Shown here piece by piece: positions 6,234 to 6,381 of a DNA stretch of 6,381 nt; the first letter of the stretch is position 1, and each line of letters opens with the position of its first letter. The notes below the pieces were generated by a model. The model was not told the origin of the DNA, made no database searches, and was given only the letters and a program-made list of their open reading frames with translations. Source of the stretch: Bacteroidota bacterium (GTDB lineage Bacteria; Bacteroidota; Bacteroidia; Flavobacteriales; Flavobacteriaceae); the NCBI GenBank assembly GCA_022560715.1, contig JADFSQ010000119.1, forward strand, positions 1 to 6,381. Direction: 5' to 3'. The position numbers were made by a program, and so were the translations under genes.

Positions 6234-6381
6234 TTAGTCTTCTTCAGGTAATAAAATACCTAAAAAATAGTTTTCATCTAAAAACTCGTTTGCCACATTT
6301 TGAATATCTTTTACTGTTAATCCGTTCACAGCCTTTTCAGTTTTTAGAATATCGTTAACATCACTGCTTTCTTGTTGGGCT
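6234..6381 (-). CDS. Probable M16 family zinc peptidase, C-terminal end only
   Basis: The minus-strand frame enters from beyond the window and ends at the TAA at 6234-6236, giving 48 residues. The pattern EKAVNGLTVKDIQNVANEFL followed by DENYFLGILLPEED resembles the last helix and strand of M16 (insulinase/pitrilysin-like) peptidases. In those, a phrase such as LTxxDIxxVAxxYLxxENY and a hydrophobic strand ending in PE close the domain. The catalytic HxxEH motif, if present, lies outside the window, so activity cannot be judged. In Bacteroidota these are often periplasmic or secreted and occur in pairs. The gene is followed by a clear terminator, so it is probably not in the parA transcript. 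With so little sequence another helical protein cannot be excluded. Confidence 0.55.
   Translation of the reverse strand, partial: AQQESSDVNDILKTEKAVNGLTVKDIQNVANEFLDENYFLGILLPEED

Noticed and set aside
6176..6358. A 60-codon plus-strand open frame across the terminator
   Set aside because: It runs through the hairpin and antisense to the M16-like tail, has no ribosome binding site and shows no protein-family pattern.
1..6381. CRISPR arrays, tRNA or rRNA genes, transposases and toxin-antitoxin pairs
   Set aside because: I looked for repeat-spacer structure, cloverleaf-like sequence, insertion-sequence ends at the junction and small paired genes, and saw none.

Overview
The window appears to join two unrelated pieces of DNA. 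Positions from about 1340 to 6381 look like the chromosome of a low-GC Bacteroidota, most likely a member of the Flavobacteriia. The gene order there (parA, parB, a DUF5683 protein, dapB, long-form lepB, all on the minus strand) is one I associate with flavobacterial chromosomes. These genes lack Shine-Dalgarno sequences, which is normal for that phylum. The long signal peptidase with its N-terminal membrane module is also typical of it.

Positions 1 to about 1336 are different. They hold the 3' part of a SPRY/lectin-like protein of a kind common in marine phage tail regions (plus strand, entering from outside the window). Facing it on the minus strand are a small nucleotidyltransferase-like gene and the last 40 codons of an agmatinase/arginase-family gene. 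The two minus-strand genes overlap by 8 bases, and the second has a clear Shine-Dalgarno sequence. This looks like phage or another bacterium, not Bacteroidota. The exact source cannot be fixed from sequence alone.

The two parts meet at about 1320-1339, where lepB stops a few residues short of its expected basic tail and an agmatinase reading frame begins in another frame of the same bases. The shared stretch suggests a chimeric assembly joined on a short identical sequence. A real illegitimate recombination is possible but less likely.

Layout, right to left (direction of transcription): the 3' end of a probable M16 peptidase gene, with a hairpin terminator behind it; a parA leader containing an inverted repeat; parA and parB (chromosome segregation), joined by a TAATG overlap; a DUF5683 envelope protein starting with GTG inside the end of parB; a 155-base intergenic stretch with an imperfect direct repeat; dapB (lysine and diaminopimelate synthesis); a 61-base gap; and lepB (signal peptidase I), cut at the junction. 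The host cluster combines segregation, cell-wall precursor supply and protein export. I see no new multi-gene system in the window. The junction and the agmatinase/nucleotidyltransferase pair deserve the most attention.
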